Source: Candidatus Segetimicrobium genomatis | GTDB lineage: Bacteria > Sysuimicrobiota > Sysuimicrobiia > Sysuimicrobiales > Segetimicrobiaceae | DNA length: 44,090 nucleotides | Direction of reading: 5' to 3' | Assembly (NCBI GenBank): GCA_005882275.1 | Contig: VBAK01000120.1 | Coordinates: 1-44,090, forward strand | Part shown: positions 1-8,889 of the stretch, piece by piece | How the letters are laid out: each line of letters starts with the position of its first letter | Numbering within the stretch: position 1 is the first letter of the stretch | The notes under the pieces: generated by a model | The model's input: only the letters and a program-made list of their open reading frames with translations | Databases searched by the model: none | Told to the model about the DNA's origin: nothing | Program-made: the position numbers and the translations under genes

Positions 1-902
1 TCGGCCGCCCCGGCGGCTGGAGGGCGCCGGGATCTGACGCAGTCGACAAAATGGCGGTCGAGATCGCTGAACCCGTGTAGCTCTTCAAACCTTGCCTGTT
101 TGGCACCTCGGTATTCGGACCACTGCGCTGGCGCAGATCGCTCATCTCCCCAGGTCCGATCCGAATACCGCAGCACATGATCTGTGATGTTTAAGAACAC
201 CGACAGGCCGCCGCCGTGAAGTTCGACCTGCTCCGACACTCCGCCGGCGTCGTTGTTGAGGATCAGGACACCCGCCGCTCCCGACTCAAACTCGATGAGC
301 GCGGTCACGCTTGGATTGACGGTATTTCCGCCGGGCTTGCCGGCGTGGACCGCTCGTGGCGGGCTGTCGATGAAGTAGCGCATGAGGTCGATGGCGTGCG
401 GATTATCCAGCAGGGTATTGGTCCGCCGGCTCGAGGCGGTATGGGAGATCTTGCACACCTCCAGCCGGCGGCCCGTAAAGAGCGACTTTGCCTGTCGCAC
501 CAGCGGCATGAACCGCCGGTTGAATCCAATCATGAGAATTCGCGACGTCTCTTTCGCGAGATCGACAAGCTGCCGTGCGTCGTCGAGATTCGTGGCCATC
601 GGCTTTTCGCACAGCACATCCTTCCCGTGCCGCAGCATCATACGCGAAATGGACGCATGCGCATCGTGAGGTCTCGTCAACACGAACACGCAGTCGCAGG
701 TCGACGCCGCGGCCATCTCCGCCGCATCCACATACCTCTCGCTGATGCCATACCTCCCGGCAAGCGTCGTGAGGGCCTTGTGATCGATGTCGCAGACCGC
801 AGTGATCTGAACACCCTCGATCGCGAGAAGGGCGGGGATGTGGGCCGACTCGGCAATTCGGCCGAGTCCGATGATCCCAACTCGTGTGATCCGCGCGGTC
901 AT
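1..902 (-). CDS. Gfo/Idh/MocA family NAD(P)-dependent oxidoreductase (C-terminus cut by window edge)
   Basis: The minus-strand frame is open from an ATG at 902 to the left edge without a stop, about 300 residues. The N-terminus is a Rossmann fold with GLGRIA at residues 12-17 (a GxGxxG-type dinucleotide site), followed by the family motif CEKP at 98-101, where the lysine binds cofactor and substrate, and FNRRF at 127-131. The second half looks like the usual alpha/beta substrate domain. These enzymes oxidise or reduce sugars, inositols and related polyols with NAD(P). The start codon overlaps the stop of the small upstream gene (ATGA), so it is probably translated from the same mRNA as the amidase genes. 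The substrate cannot be read from the sequence. Only the extreme C-terminus is missing. Confidence 0.9.
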   Translation of the reverse strand, partial: MTARITRVGIIGLGRIAESAHIPALLAIEGVQITAVCDIDHKALTTLAGRYGISERYVDAAEMAAASTCDCVFVLTRPHDAHASISRMMLRHGKDVLCEKPMATNLDDARQLVDLAKETSRILMIGFNRRFMPLVRQAKSLFTGRRLEVCKISHTASSRRTNTLLDNPHAIDLMRYFIDSPPRAVHAGKPGGNTVNPSVTALIEFESGAAGVLILNNDAGGVSEQVELHGGGLSVFLNITDHVLRYSDRTWGDERSAPAQWSEYRGAKQARFEELHGFSDLDRHFVDCVRSRRPPAAGAA

Positions 903-1090
903 GGACCGGTGCCCATGACGGGGCCGGTTCCGGCTGGCCCCAAAAACGGTTCTGTTCCCTCCGGGATTGTCGCCCGCTTCGCCGCCAGGGCGATTTTCAT
1001 CTCGATCAATAAGTGTCGGATGGCCTCGAGATCCTCGTCGTCGAGGGCCAGCCCTTGCTGAGCCGCCTCAATGCGCAGCCAATCAATCAT
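899..1090 (-). CDS. AtzG/GatC-like small amidase partner subunit (DUF4089-like)
   Basis: A 63-residue protein with a mostly helical, acidic-then-basic N-terminal half (residues 1-42) and a Gly/Pro-rich tail. Size, helical pattern and position directly after an amidase match the small GatC-like partners of amidases, such as AtzG that pairs with AtzE in biuret degradation. It overlaps the end of the amidase gene by 8 bases, and its stop overlaps the start of the oxidoreductase gene in an ATGA, so it sits in the middle of a translationally coupled set. Sequence identity to named members cannot be judged by eye, so the assignment rests mostly on context. The function would be to stabilise or complete the amidase, as GatC wraps GatA. 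Confidence 0.6.
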   Translation of the reverse strand: MIDWLRIEAAQQGLALDDEDLEAIRHLLIEMKIALAAKRATIPEGTEPFLGPAGTGPVMGTGP

Positions 1091-2513
1091 GCGTCACATC
1101 CTTTAGGCTTTCGTCAAGGCGCGGCCGCCGGGTGTGCCAGTCGGTCAATTTTTGATAGACGTGCGCCAGCCGCAGGATCGTGAGTTCGTCGAACGTCCGG
1201 CCGGCGATCTGCAACCCGATCGGCAGATGCTCGCCGCTGAACCCGCAGGGAACGGTAATGGCCGGATGCCCCGACATGTTGAACTGCCGCGTGCCCCAGC
1301 TCGTATCGGGAGGCCCCGCTTCCTGCAATTGGAGAGTGAACGCGGGGTACGGCACCGTCGGTGTAACAATCGCGTCGACGTGTTGGAGCACGGAACGCAG
1401 TTCATCGCACCATAGCCTCCGGAGTTGGGCGGCCTGATGGTATTCAGCCGCGGTGAAGAACGCGCCCGAGCAGATCTTCTGCCGGGCGCGCCGGCCGTAG
1501 TCCGCGGCGCGCCGACGGAGCCGCTCCGCGTGAAGGACATAGGCTTCGGCCCGGTACATGAGCGGGGCGGCGGCGGCGAGATCCCCGGCGCGCGGCAGGT
1601 GAACGGGGACGACCTGGACGCCCTCGGCGCGAAGCACGTCCAACGCAGCGTGAACCGCCCGCTCCACGTCCGGGTGGAGGCCGTCGAAATAGTGCTCCTG
1701 CGGGATGCCAACGGTCAGGCCGCGAATACCACGTTCGAGTCCCGCCCGGAAATCCGGGACGGGGACGGTAGCGCTCGAGGGGTCGAGTGGATCGTACCCG
1801 GACATGGCGGTAAGCATCAGCGCGGCGTCGTCGACGGTTCGCGTAAGCGTCCCCACGTGATCCATCGTCCAACTCAACGGAATGATGCCGTGGCGGCTCA
1901 CTCGGCCGAAGGTCGGTTTGAGACCCACCACGCCGCAAAAACTAGCGGGGACCCGCACCGACCCACCCGTGTCGGTGCCTGTCGCCGCGACCGCCAAACC
2001 GGCCGCGACCGCGTTCGCCGACCCATTGCTGGAGCCACCCGTATAATGGTTGAGGGACCAGGGGTTGCGTGGGTTTCCGAAGAGCTCGCTCGTGCCACAG
2101 GCGAACTCTCCTGTGTTTGTCTTTCCGATCAGGATCATGCCGGCGGCCGACAATCTGTGGACATGCGTTGCGTCCTCGGCCGGGACAAAGTCCGCCAACG
2201 CTCTTGAGTGGGCCGTCGTTCGAACGCCCTTTGTCCAAATGATGTCCTTGTACGCAATGGGGATGCCGTGGAGCGGGCCGCGGTACTTACCGTGGATGAT
2301 GTCCCGCTCAGCCGCGCGGGCGGCCGCCACCGCCTCGGCCGCGCATACGGTAATGTAACTGGCCAGCGTTGAGTTGAGTCTCTCGATCCGGGAGAGCAGC
2401 GTGGTCACGACGTCGACGGGTGAGATCTGCCGTGTCGCGATGAGCACCGACAGTTCGCCGATCGAATGGAACGGCAACGTTGCGGTCGCTGTGCTCACAT
2501 CCGTCCCCGTCAC
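1083..2513 (-). CDS. Amidase signature family enzyme (AtzE/GatA-like)
   Basis: A 476-residue amidase of normal length. The Ser-cisSer-Lys triad is visible: Lys89 in AYKD, cis-Ser161 in the GGSSNGSA segment (159-166) and nucleophile Ser185 in TGGSVR. The usual second glycine of GGSSGGS is Asn here. Such enzymes hydrolyse carboxamides to acid plus ammonia. The start is a GTG that directly follows the TGA of the upstream deacylase gene (TGAGTG), and the 3' end overlaps the GatC-like gene, so the three are coupled. No gatB-like gene is present, which argues against tRNA amidotransferase and for small-molecule amide breakdown. The substrate is unknown. Confidence 0.92.
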   Translation of the reverse strand: MTGTDVSTATATLPFHSIGELSVLIATRQISPVDVVTTLLSRIERLNSTLASYITVCAAEAVAAARAAERDIIHGKYRGPLHGIPIAYKDIIWTKGVRTTAHSRALADFVPAEDATHVHRLSAAGMILIGKTNTGEFACGTSELFGNPRNPWSLNHYTGGSSNGSANAVAAGLAVAATGTDTGGSVRVPASFCGVVGLKPTFGRVSRHGIIPLSWTMDHVGTLTRTVDDAALMLTAMSGYDPLDPSSATVPVPDFRAGLERGIRGLTVGIPQEHYFDGLHPDVERAVHAALDVLRAEGVQVVPVHLPRAGDLAAAAPLMYRAEAYVLHAERLRRRAADYGRRARQKICSGAFFTAAEYHQAAQLRRLWCDELRSVLQHVDAIVTPTVPYPAFTLQLQEAGPPDTSWGTRQFNMSGHPAITVPCGFSGEHLPIGLQIAGRTFDELTILRLAHVYQKLTDWHTRRPRLDESLKDVTHD

Positions 2514-3530
2514 TCAGCGACGCCCGCCGTTGGGCGAGCCATCGCCGCCGTCGTCTACGCCGTCGACCCATCCCCGGTACACGATGCTGCCGGCATGCAC
2601 GACGCGCTTTGGAAAGAGCGTCCGGATGACGCCGTCAACCGGACACCGGATCTCCTCGATGACATCTCCTTCGAGCGTTCTGATGCGTCCCAAGATGGCG
2701 TCCCGATGCACGCGCGAACCGGGATCGACAGCCGGCTCGAAGATACCTCCGCGGCGTGTCGTGATGATGAAGTCCCTTCGGAAAAACATTTGGCGATCGA
2801 CAGTGTGCTCCGGTTCGCCCTCCACCATGCCAAGATCTTTCATGATGTTGCCGACGCCTCTGATGTGAGTCTCGACGTCGGCTTCATGGCAGGTGCCCAG
2901 ATACCCGGCTTCGCCGGCGATCGCCGGTATGCCGATCTTGCTTAACTCGCCGATCGATGTGCCGCGGTGGCCGTAGGGGGGACTCATCGCCCACACGTAC
3001 GGCGTGTCGTAGAGACGCGCCATAGCGGCCGAGCGCGCGTCCACGTCGGCATTCCCGCTCTCATAGTACAGCGCGAAGGGGACCAAGTGTTCCGTGGTGT
3101 CGCCGCCATGCAGATCGATCACACAGTCCGCCAGGCGGCGCACATGTTCAAACAGCACATGCGCCAAGATGAAGCTCGGCGTCCCGGCGGGGTCGCCAGG
3201 AAAGATCCGGTTGATGTTCTGCCTGTCCACCGGCATCAGAAACGGCTCGGAAGCTTCAAAGCCGAGTACGTTCACGAGCGGGAACACGGTGAGAACGCCA
3301 CGGATGTCCCCTGGCGATGTCCGCCGGATGATCCGCGCCGCCGCCTCGATGCCCGGGTAATCCGTCCCATGAATGCCGGCGAGCAGCACAAGAGAGGGCC
3401 CCGGTTTGCCGCTGTTGATGATCGCCACAGGCAGGGTAAGACGTGTCATGGGGCCATCCAGAACCGTCACGGGGCCCCTTGCTTTCTCGCCGGGCCCGGC
3501 CGAGACGGGACCTATCTCAACACTGGCCAT
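2514..3530 (-). CDS. Succinylglutamate desuccinylase/aspartoacylase family zinc deacylase
   Basis: A 338-residue member of the AstE/AspA fold (M14-like zinc hydrolase). Zinc and substrate motifs are GIHGTD (His54, with Asp57 where most relatives have Glu), NINR (Arg108) and DLHGGD (His141). Family members remove an acyl group from the amino group of amino acids such as N-acetyl-aspartate, N-succinyl-glutamate or N-acetyl-diaminobutyrate. I chose the ATG at 3530 because GGGGGAT lies just upstream; an ATG at 3596 would add 22 poorly conserved-looking residues and has no ribosome site. It is the first gene of the minus-strand operon with the amidase. The C-terminal 80 residues resemble a lipoyl-like beta barrel, as in AstE proteins. 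Confidence 0.85.
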   Translation of the reverse strand: MASVEIGPVSAGPGEKARGPVTVLDGPMTRLTLPVAIINSGKPGPSLVLLAGIHGTDYPGIEAAARIIRRTSPGDIRGVLTVFPLVNVLGFEASEPFLMPVDRQNINRIFPGDPAGTPSFILAHVLFEHVRRLADCVIDLHGGDTTEHLVPFALYYESGNADVDARSAAMARLYDTPYVWAMSPPYGHRGTSIGELSKIGIPAIAGEAGYLGTCHEADVETHIRGVGNIMKDLGMVEGEPEHTVDRQMFFRRDFIITTRRGGIFEPAVDPGSRVHRDAILGRIRTLEGDVIEEIRCPVDGVIRTLFPKRVVHAGSIVYRGWVDGVDDGGDGSPNGGRR

Positions 3531-3607
3531 TTCATCCCCCACGGATCCGAGCTCGGCGTATGCATGCTCACCACTCAAGTGAAACGCGGACGCCATCTGG
3601 CTAGATG

Positions 3608-3630
3608 TAGAAAACTTCTAGAAAACTTCT
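3608..3630. promoter_or_regulatory. Tandem TAGAAAACTTC repeat, candidate operator between divergent operons
   Basis: TAGAAAACTTC occurs twice head to tail (3608-3618 and 3619-3629). Each copy is itself an inverted repeat, TAGAA-AAC-TTCTA, so the block is a double palindrome typical of regulator sites. It lies in the 245-base region between the deacylase start (3530, minus strand) and the aminotransferase start (3776, plus strand). The regulator is not known. Confidence 0.45.
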
Positions 3631-3775
3631 TCCGCCATCACTGGGGCTCCTTTACGGGCGGCGCCCCGTCTATCGAATTCCCTGAAAGGCCCCGTACCAG
3701 ACGTTGCGGAGCCAGAAGTAATAGAGTAGCATAATGCTAGACGATACGTGTGCCCCTGTTGCCTGGAGGTTTTAC

Positions 3776-4984
3776 ATGGCCGCACTGCGGACGAATCCTC
3801 AATTACAATTCGTAAAGTATCGGAGCAAGAGCAGGGACTTCATTCCGCTGTATGAGCCGACGATCACTGAGGAGATGCGGCAGGCGGTGTTACAGGGCTT
3901 CGACGAGCGCCTGTGGATCCGAGGATCGCGGGAGTGGGACTCTCAGGGCAGGCGGTTTGAGGAAGAAGTTTGCCAGTTCATCGGCTGCAAGTACGCCGTC
4001 AATATGACCAGCGGGACCGCAGCGCTCTTGCTCGCCCTCAAGGCCTGGGGCATCGGTCCTGGCGATGAGGTCATCACGGCCCCGAATACGTTTCCGGCGC
4101 CCACCGACGTGATCATGTGGACGGGCGCGACCCCGGTGTACGTGGACATCGAACTCGATTCGTACTGCATGGATGTGTCGAAGGTCGAAGCCGCGATCAC
4201 TCCCCGAACGAAGGCCATCATGCCGGTGGACGCGCATGGACATGCCGCGGATCTCGACGCCTTGATGGAGATTGCCACACGGCATAACCTACACTTGGTC
4301 GACGACTCGTGTCAGGCGATCGGCGCCGGATACAAAGGCTCGAAGCTCGGCACGCATGGTCACTGCGCGACGTTCAGTTACACTCGCAACAAACCGATGT
4401 TCTGCGGCGGCGACGGGGGTCTGCTGGTCACCAACGACAAGCAGCTGGCGGAGACGATCTGGATGCTCGCCAATCATGGCCGCGGCCCCCGATACTACGA
4501 GGGCAGCATGGCCGAGGTGGCGTATCGCGCGCTCGAGCATGAGATTTCCGGACTCAACTTCAGGCAGAGTGAAGTGTTGTCCGCGGTCGCGCGGGTGACT
4601 CTCCGATCGCTCCAGGCGTGGAACGAGCGCCGCCGGGAACTCGCGGCAAGATACACCCGGTTGATCCACGCGCTCGACACGGATATTGCGCCGCCGCAGG
4701 AAAAGCCGTACGCCTGGCACTCGTACTGGCGATATGTGATCCGGACGCCGAAGCGGGACAAGCTGCGGCTGTTCCTCAGCAAGCACGTCGAGACCAAGCC
4801 GACGTATCATACGCCCAACCACCTCGATCGGGTGCCTCGAACGAAATATGGGTTCAAGGAAGGCGATTTCCCCGTCAGCGAACGCTATGCGCGGGAGAAT
4901 CTCGCATTGCCGATGTACCCCGCGTTGACCGAAGAGGATGTCGATTTTGTCGTCGGGCGGATCGAGGCGTTCTACCGCTCCTAA
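3776..4984 (+). CDS. DegT/DnrJ/EryC1/StrS family PLP-dependent aminotransferase
   Basis: A 402-residue sugar-type aminotransferase (fold type I). The PLP lysine is Lys206 in FSYTRNK followed by GGDGG, the equivalent of the family's SFxxxK...GEGG. VDDSCQAIGA supplies the Asp that contacts the pyridine nitrogen, and MTSGTAAL contacts the phosphate. The start at 3776 is preferred over an ATG at 3734 because GGAGG at 3765-3769 is well placed for it. A possible -10, CATAAT, lies at 3730-3735. Family members aminate keto-sugars or keto-cyclitols. The Gfo/Idh enzyme encoded by the divergent operon could supply such a ketone, but this pairing is inference. Confidence 0.92.
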   Translation: MAALRTNPQLQFVKYRSKSRDFIPLYEPTITEEMRQAVLQGFDERLWIRGSREWDSQGRRFEEEVCQFIGCKYAVNMTSGTAALLLALKAWGIGPGDEVITAPNTFPAPTDVIMWTGATPVYVDIELDSYCMDVSKVEAAITPRTKAIMPVDAHGHAADLDALMEIATRHNLHLVDDSCQAIGAGYKGSKLGTHGHCATFSYTRNKPMFCGGDGGLLVTNDKQLAETIWMLANHGRGPRYYEGSMAEVAYRALEHEISGLNFRQSEVLSAVARVTLRSLQAWNERRRELAARYTRLIHALDTDIAPPQEKPYAWHSYWRYVIRTPKRDKLRLFLSKHVETKPTYHTPNHLDRVPRTKYGFKEGDFPVSERYARENLALPMYPALTEEDVDFVVGRIEAFYRS

Positions 4985-5095
4985 CGACAACGGCGTGCGC
5001 GGCCGCCGTGCCATGTGACGGCGTAGGGGAGATCGTCGTGTAACGCAATGTCCATTTTTCGCCGTTCGCGGTGATGAACCGGGAGGGAATGGAAA

Positions 5096-6718
5096 ATGCG
5101 CCGATCGCTACGGATGGTGCCGGGTATGGCTGCTGGCATCGCACTGTTGCTCACGGTCCTTGTATTGCCTTCGATATCGCAAACGACCACGATGGCCCCG
5201 GTGTCTGGAGGAAAGATGGTTGTCGCCATCGCGCCGGGCACCCATACCATGGACGCGTCGGATACGAACAACCGGTATGATCTTGAAGCGACGCAGTATT
5301 TCTATGAGCAACTCTTTGCGCGCGGGGATACGGGCAGGATCGTTCCATGGCTCGCAAAATCCTTGGATGTCTCCACCGACGGCCTGACGCTGACGTTGCA
5401 CCTTCAGCCGAATGTCACGTTCCATGATGGCACGCCGTTCAACGCCGCCGCGGTCAAGCAGAATCTCGAGAGGCGGACCTCCGGGAGACTCGCGCTCTCC
5501 TGGATGCTGGCGGCCATCACGAGCATCGACGCCGTCGACGATCTCACCGTCAGGATCAATCTCTCCAGGCCGAACCCCGCGCTGCCCACCGAACTCGCCC
5601 TCGGGACTTTTGCGATGATGAGCCCCACGGCGCTCGACCGTTACGGGCGCGACTACTTCAAGACCCATGCCGAGGGGACGGGTCCGTACATTCTCCAAGA
5701 GTTTCGGCCGGACCAGTTCGTGAAGCTGCGGAAGAACGCCAACTACTGGAGGAAGGGGCTCCCCTACCTCGACGAGATCGAGCTTCGCGTGCTACCTGAT
5801 ATCTCAGCCCGCGCGTTGGCGCTGCAAGCCGGCGAGGTCGACCTCGTCGTCAACCTGGCCGATCCGGATCTTCAGCGGTTCAAGAGCAATCCCAACCTCG
5901 GCATCAGCGTACTGTCCAAGGACTCCGCGGACCAGTGGTACGGCGTCATCAATACGCAGCGTCCGCCCCTCGATGACCCCAGGGTCCGGCAGGCGATCAA
6001 CTACGCGCTCGATAAGACCGCGATGGCCAAAGCGGTGTTCGGCGGCACCGGTGCGACGGTCGCGCAGGCCCCGATCATGGGCCCCATGGTCAACGGCTTC
6101 GTCCGCACCGGTCCCTACGCGTACGATCCCAACAAGGCGGCGGCTCTCCTGGAAGACGCAGGCTGGGCGTTGGGCCCGGACGGCGTCCGCCAAAAGAAGG
6201 GCGACAAACTGTTCCTCAACCTGTGGTCGCAGAAGGGCGAGATTCGAGGCGATTTCCAGATCGCGGAGCTGATTCAGGCGCAGCTTCGCAAAGTCGGGAT
6301 CGCAGCCAACCTGACGATCCTCGACCCCGGCTACTGGCATGACCAAGTGACCGTCTCGCCGGACAAAGCCAAGTACGATTTACTGAACCTCGGCTGGGGC
6401 ACGTTCACGTGCGATGCCGAGTATGACATGAACTATCTTTTCAAGAGCGATGCGTTCCCGCCGGCCAAGCGCAACCGGCCGTACTACAAGAACGCCGAGG
6501 TCGATCGGTTGATCGAACTCGGCAACTCGCAACCCACGCTGGCGCAGCGCAACCAGTATTATGCGCAGGCGATCAGCATGATCTACAAAGACGCGCCGAT
6601 CATTCAGTTGTTCCAATTGAAGGAAGAGATCGCGTTCAAGTCCACGCTACACGGCGCGAGGATCGATCCCTGCCAGTTGACTCACCCGTCGCAGTTTGCG
6701 TGGAAAGAACGGCGCTAG
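5096..6718 (+). CDS. ABC transporter substrate-binding protein, family 5 (peptide/nickel/opine type)
   Basis: A 540-residue exported solute-binding protein. Residues 1-30 form a signal peptide (basic start, hydrophobic core about 12-26). The mature part has the cluster C layout of DppA/OppA-like proteins, including LTLTLHLQPNVTFHDGTPF and the segment DPRVRQAINYALDK. No lipobox cysteine is obvious after the hydrophobic core. Start at 5096 is supported by GGGAGGGA at 5081-5088. It precedes two permease genes in the same direction, separated by 177 bases, and lies 111 bases after the aminotransferase gene. Family 5 proteins bind oligopeptides, opines, glycosides and other bulky solutes, so the ligand cannot be given. 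Confidence 0.93.
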   Translation: MRRSLRMVPGMAAGIALLLTVLVLPSISQTTTMAPVSGGKMVVAIAPGTHTMDASDTNNRYDLEATQYFYEQLFARGDTGRIVPWLAKSLDVSTDGLTLTLHLQPNVTFHDGTPFNAAAVKQNLERRTSGRLALSWMLAAITSIDAVDDLTVRINLSRPNPALPTELALGTFAMMSPTALDRYGRDYFKTHAEGTGPYILQEFRPDQFVKLRKNANYWRKGLPYLDEIELRVLPDISARALALQAGEVDLVVNLADPDLQRFKSNPNLGISVLSKDSADQWYGVINTQRPPLDDPRVRQAINYALDKTAMAKAVFGGTGATVAQAPIMGPMVNGFVRTGPYAYDPNKAAALLEDAGWALGPDGVRQKKGDKLFLNLWSQKGEIRGDFQIAELIQAQLRKVGIAANLTILDPGYWHDQVTVSPDKAKYDLLNLGWGTFTCDAEYDMNYLFKSDAFPPAKRNRPYYKNAEVDRLIELGNSQPTLAQRNQYYAQAISMIYKDAPIIQLFQLKEEIAFKSTLHGARIDPCQLTHPSQFAWKERR

Positions 6719-6895
6719 ATTCGGCGGTGGCTCCCCCGCCGGCCGTGCACCCTGGCCGCCGCGGGCCACATCTCCGCCCTCCGATTTTCTAACCCCACCA
6801 CGTTGCGGGCTCGAGTTCGTCTGCCCCGACCCGCACCGTGAACGGCCCGTAGTGCGGGGACGGACGGCACCACGGCCTGGACGACTCCCTGACGC
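6719..6895. other. Intergenic gap between binding-protein and permease genes
   Basis: A 177-base stretch with no convincing coding frame, clear hairpin with U-run or promoter. Short open frames on both strands have low-complexity Arg/Pro-rich products and were not accepted. The permease gene that follows starts without a clear ribosome site. Confidence 0.4.
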
Positions 6896-7816
6896 ATGCT
6901 AGGCTACGTCCTGCGCCGCCTGGGATGGGGCATTCCGCTGCTTCTGATGGTCGTGAGCGCGGTCTTCCTCATTTTCGCGCTCATCCCGGGCGACCCCGCG
7001 GTGATCTATGCGGGTGAGAGCGCGAGCCCCGATGTGGTGGCGCGGGTGCGTCACGAGTTTGGCCTCGACAGGCCGCTCTACATACGCTACGTCGTGTACC
7101 TCGAGCAGTTGAGCCGCGGAAACTTAGGCGCATCGGTCTTTTCAGGCGTGTCGGTAGCGTCGCAGATTCAGGAGCGATTCGGTAACACGCTTCGGCTGGC
7201 GCTCGTCAGCATCGTCGTCGCGACGATCGTCGGCATCAGCACCGGCGTGCTGGCGGCGATTCACAAGAACTCGCTCCTTGACCATGTCGCCACCACGTTC
7301 GCGCTTGCCGGCATTTCCATCCCAGGATTTTGGCTCGGCCTGCTTCTCATTTACGTGTTCGCTGTAGAGTTGCATTGGTTTCCCACGGGAGGGATCAGCG
7401 GCTGGCGGTCCTATGTGCTGCCTGCGGCCTTGCTGAGCGTCTTCTCCACCGCCTATTGCTCGCGGATCACGAGGTCGTCGTTCCTCGAAGTCATTCACCA
7501 GGATTACATTACGACGGCGCGGGCCAAGGGCGTGGCGGAGCGGCTCGTGATTCTGAAGCATGCGCTGCGAAACGCGATCATCCCCGTCGTGACGGTAATG
7601 GGGGTTCGTCTCGGGCTCATGCTTACCGGCTCGGTGATCACAGAGACGATTTTCGCATGGCCGGGATTAGGGCGGCTTATCGTGACCGCTGTCAACAGCC
7701 GGGATTACCCCGTCATTCAGGGGACGCTGCTCACGTTCGCGGCGTTGTTCATCGTGGTCAATCTGTTCGTCGATGTCGCCTATGTCGCTCTGGACCCGCG
7801 GATCCGATACCAGTAG
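6896..7816 (+). CDS. ABC transporter permease, DppB/OppB type
   Basis: A 306-residue inner-membrane permease. It begins with MLGYVLRRLGWGIPLLL, the usual DppB N-terminal helix, and a further five hydrophobic segments follow. The cytoplasmic coupling loop is recognisable in TTARAKGVAERLVILKHALRNAIIP, written here only as the motif AKG...HALRNA. It forms the channel with the downstream DppC-type protein and receives solute from the family 5 binding protein. No ATPase genes (DppD/DppF type) follow within the window, so the pair must use ATPases encoded elsewhere. Confidence 0.93.
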   Translation: MLGYVLRRLGWGIPLLLMVVSAVFLIFALIPGDPAVIYAGESASPDVVARVRHEFGLDRPLYIRYVVYLEQLSRGNLGASVFSGVSVASQIQERFGNTLRLALVSIVVATIVGISTGVLAAIHKNSLLDHVATTFALAGISIPGFWLGLLLIYVFAVELHWFPTGGISGWRSYVLPAALLSVFSTAYCSRITRSSFLEVIHQDYITTARAKGVAERLVILKHALRNAIIPVVTVMGVRLGLMLTGSVITETIFAWPGLGRLIVTAVNSRDYPVIQGTLLTFAALFIVVNLFVDVAYVALDPRIRYQ

Positions 7817-7838
7817 CGGCTCGCGCGCGGGCTTCCGC

Positions 7839-8702
7839 ATGCCGGAACCCTGGCGGGCCGCCTGGAAGACCCTCAAGCGCAATAAGTTGTCGTTGACCGG
7901 GGGGGGCATCGCAGCGCTCTTTGTGCTGGTAAGCGCCCTCGCGGCGATGCTGGCACCCTACGATCCGAACGCGATCGACCTCGCCAGGACCTTGGCACCC
8001 CCGGGGCCGGCGCATTGGCTCGGGACCGATAATCAAGGCCGGGACCTCTTGAGCCGGGTGATCTTCGGGGCGCGGGTCTCGTTGTACGTCGGCGTGGGAT
8101 CGATCACGGTGGGCGCCGGGCTCGGCGTGCCGGCCGGGTTGCTGGCGGGATATTACCGGGGTCTCAACGCTCCGATCATGCGACTCATGGATGTTCTCCT
8201 GGCGTTCCCCGGCATCATTGTCGCGCTGACCATCGTGGCTATACTGGGCCCCGGGCTCAATAACGTCGTGCTCGCCGTCGGGCTCTCGCAGGTGCCACAG
8301 TTCGCGCGGGTCGTGTATGGGTTGGTCCTTATCGTGAGAGAGGCCACCTATGTTGAGTCGGCCCGGAGCATCGGCGCGTTCGATGCCGCGATCATCGGCC
8401 GTCACATCTCGCCGAACGTCTTGAGTCCGATCATCGTGCAGGCTAGTTTGCTACTTCCGGACGCCATTCTCACCGGCGCGAGCCTCAGTTTCCTCGGGGC
8501 AGGCGTACAGCCGCCCACTGCGGAATGGGGCGCGATGCTGAGCGACAGTCGTCAATGGATGCAGCGTGCGCCGCATCTCATGATTGTCCCGGGCATCGCG
8601 TTGATGCTGGTCGTGTTGGGCTTCAACGTCCTTGGGGACGGCGTGCGGGACGCTCTCGATCCTCGCGTGCGGAGCATGCAACAGGGAACGATCCGCACCT
8701 GA
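7839..8702 (+). CDS. ABC transporter permease, DppC/OppC type
   Basis: A 287-residue permease with the DppC hallmark of an N-terminal helix followed by WLGTDNQGRD and LSRVIFGAR, then five more membrane segments. The EAA-type coupling loop reads ESARSIGA. The start is uncertain: the ATG at 7839 lies 22 bases after the dppB-like stop and gives a normal N-terminus, while in-frame ATGs at 7773 and 7782 would overlap the upstream gene. None has a good ribosome site. It partners the permease just upstream. Confidence 0.92.
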   Translation: MPEPWRAAWKTLKRNKLSLTGGGIAALFVLVSALAAMLAPYDPNAIDLARTLAPPGPAHWLGTDNQGRDLLSRVIFGARVSLYVGVGSITVGAGLGVPAGLLAGYYRGLNAPIMRLMDVLLAFPGIIVALTIVAILGPGLNNVVLAVGLSQVPQFARVVYGLVLIVREATYVESARSIGAFDAAIIGRHISPNVLSPIIVQASLLLPDAILTGASLSFLGAGVQPPTAEWGAMLSDSRQWMQRAPHLMIVPGIALMLVVLGFNVLGDGVRDALDPRVRSMQQGTIRT

Positions 8703-8889
8703 GTCCGAGCTACCGGCAGAGGACCTCGCCGGTCACCGTTGGTAGCGGCTTTTACCGCCCCAATAGCCGAAACTAGATCTCCTCCCCGACACGAGGGAGG
8801 CGATATCGCAGTTACCCCCGACCCGCTGCTTCGAAGGCTTCTGACGATTCGCCCGACACGAACGCCTTGCGGACCCTCGATACGAAGAG
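8703..8889. other. Intergenic region between convergent genes
   Basis: A 187-base gap between the permease and the convergent tautomerase gene. Weak complementary segments are present (for example around 8740-8760), but none is a clear intrinsic terminator. Confidence 0.35.

Noticed and set aside
1083..2513. GatA subunit of the tRNA amidotransferase
   Set aside because: No GatB is encoded nearby and the neighbouring deacylase and oxidoreductase point to small-molecule metabolism.
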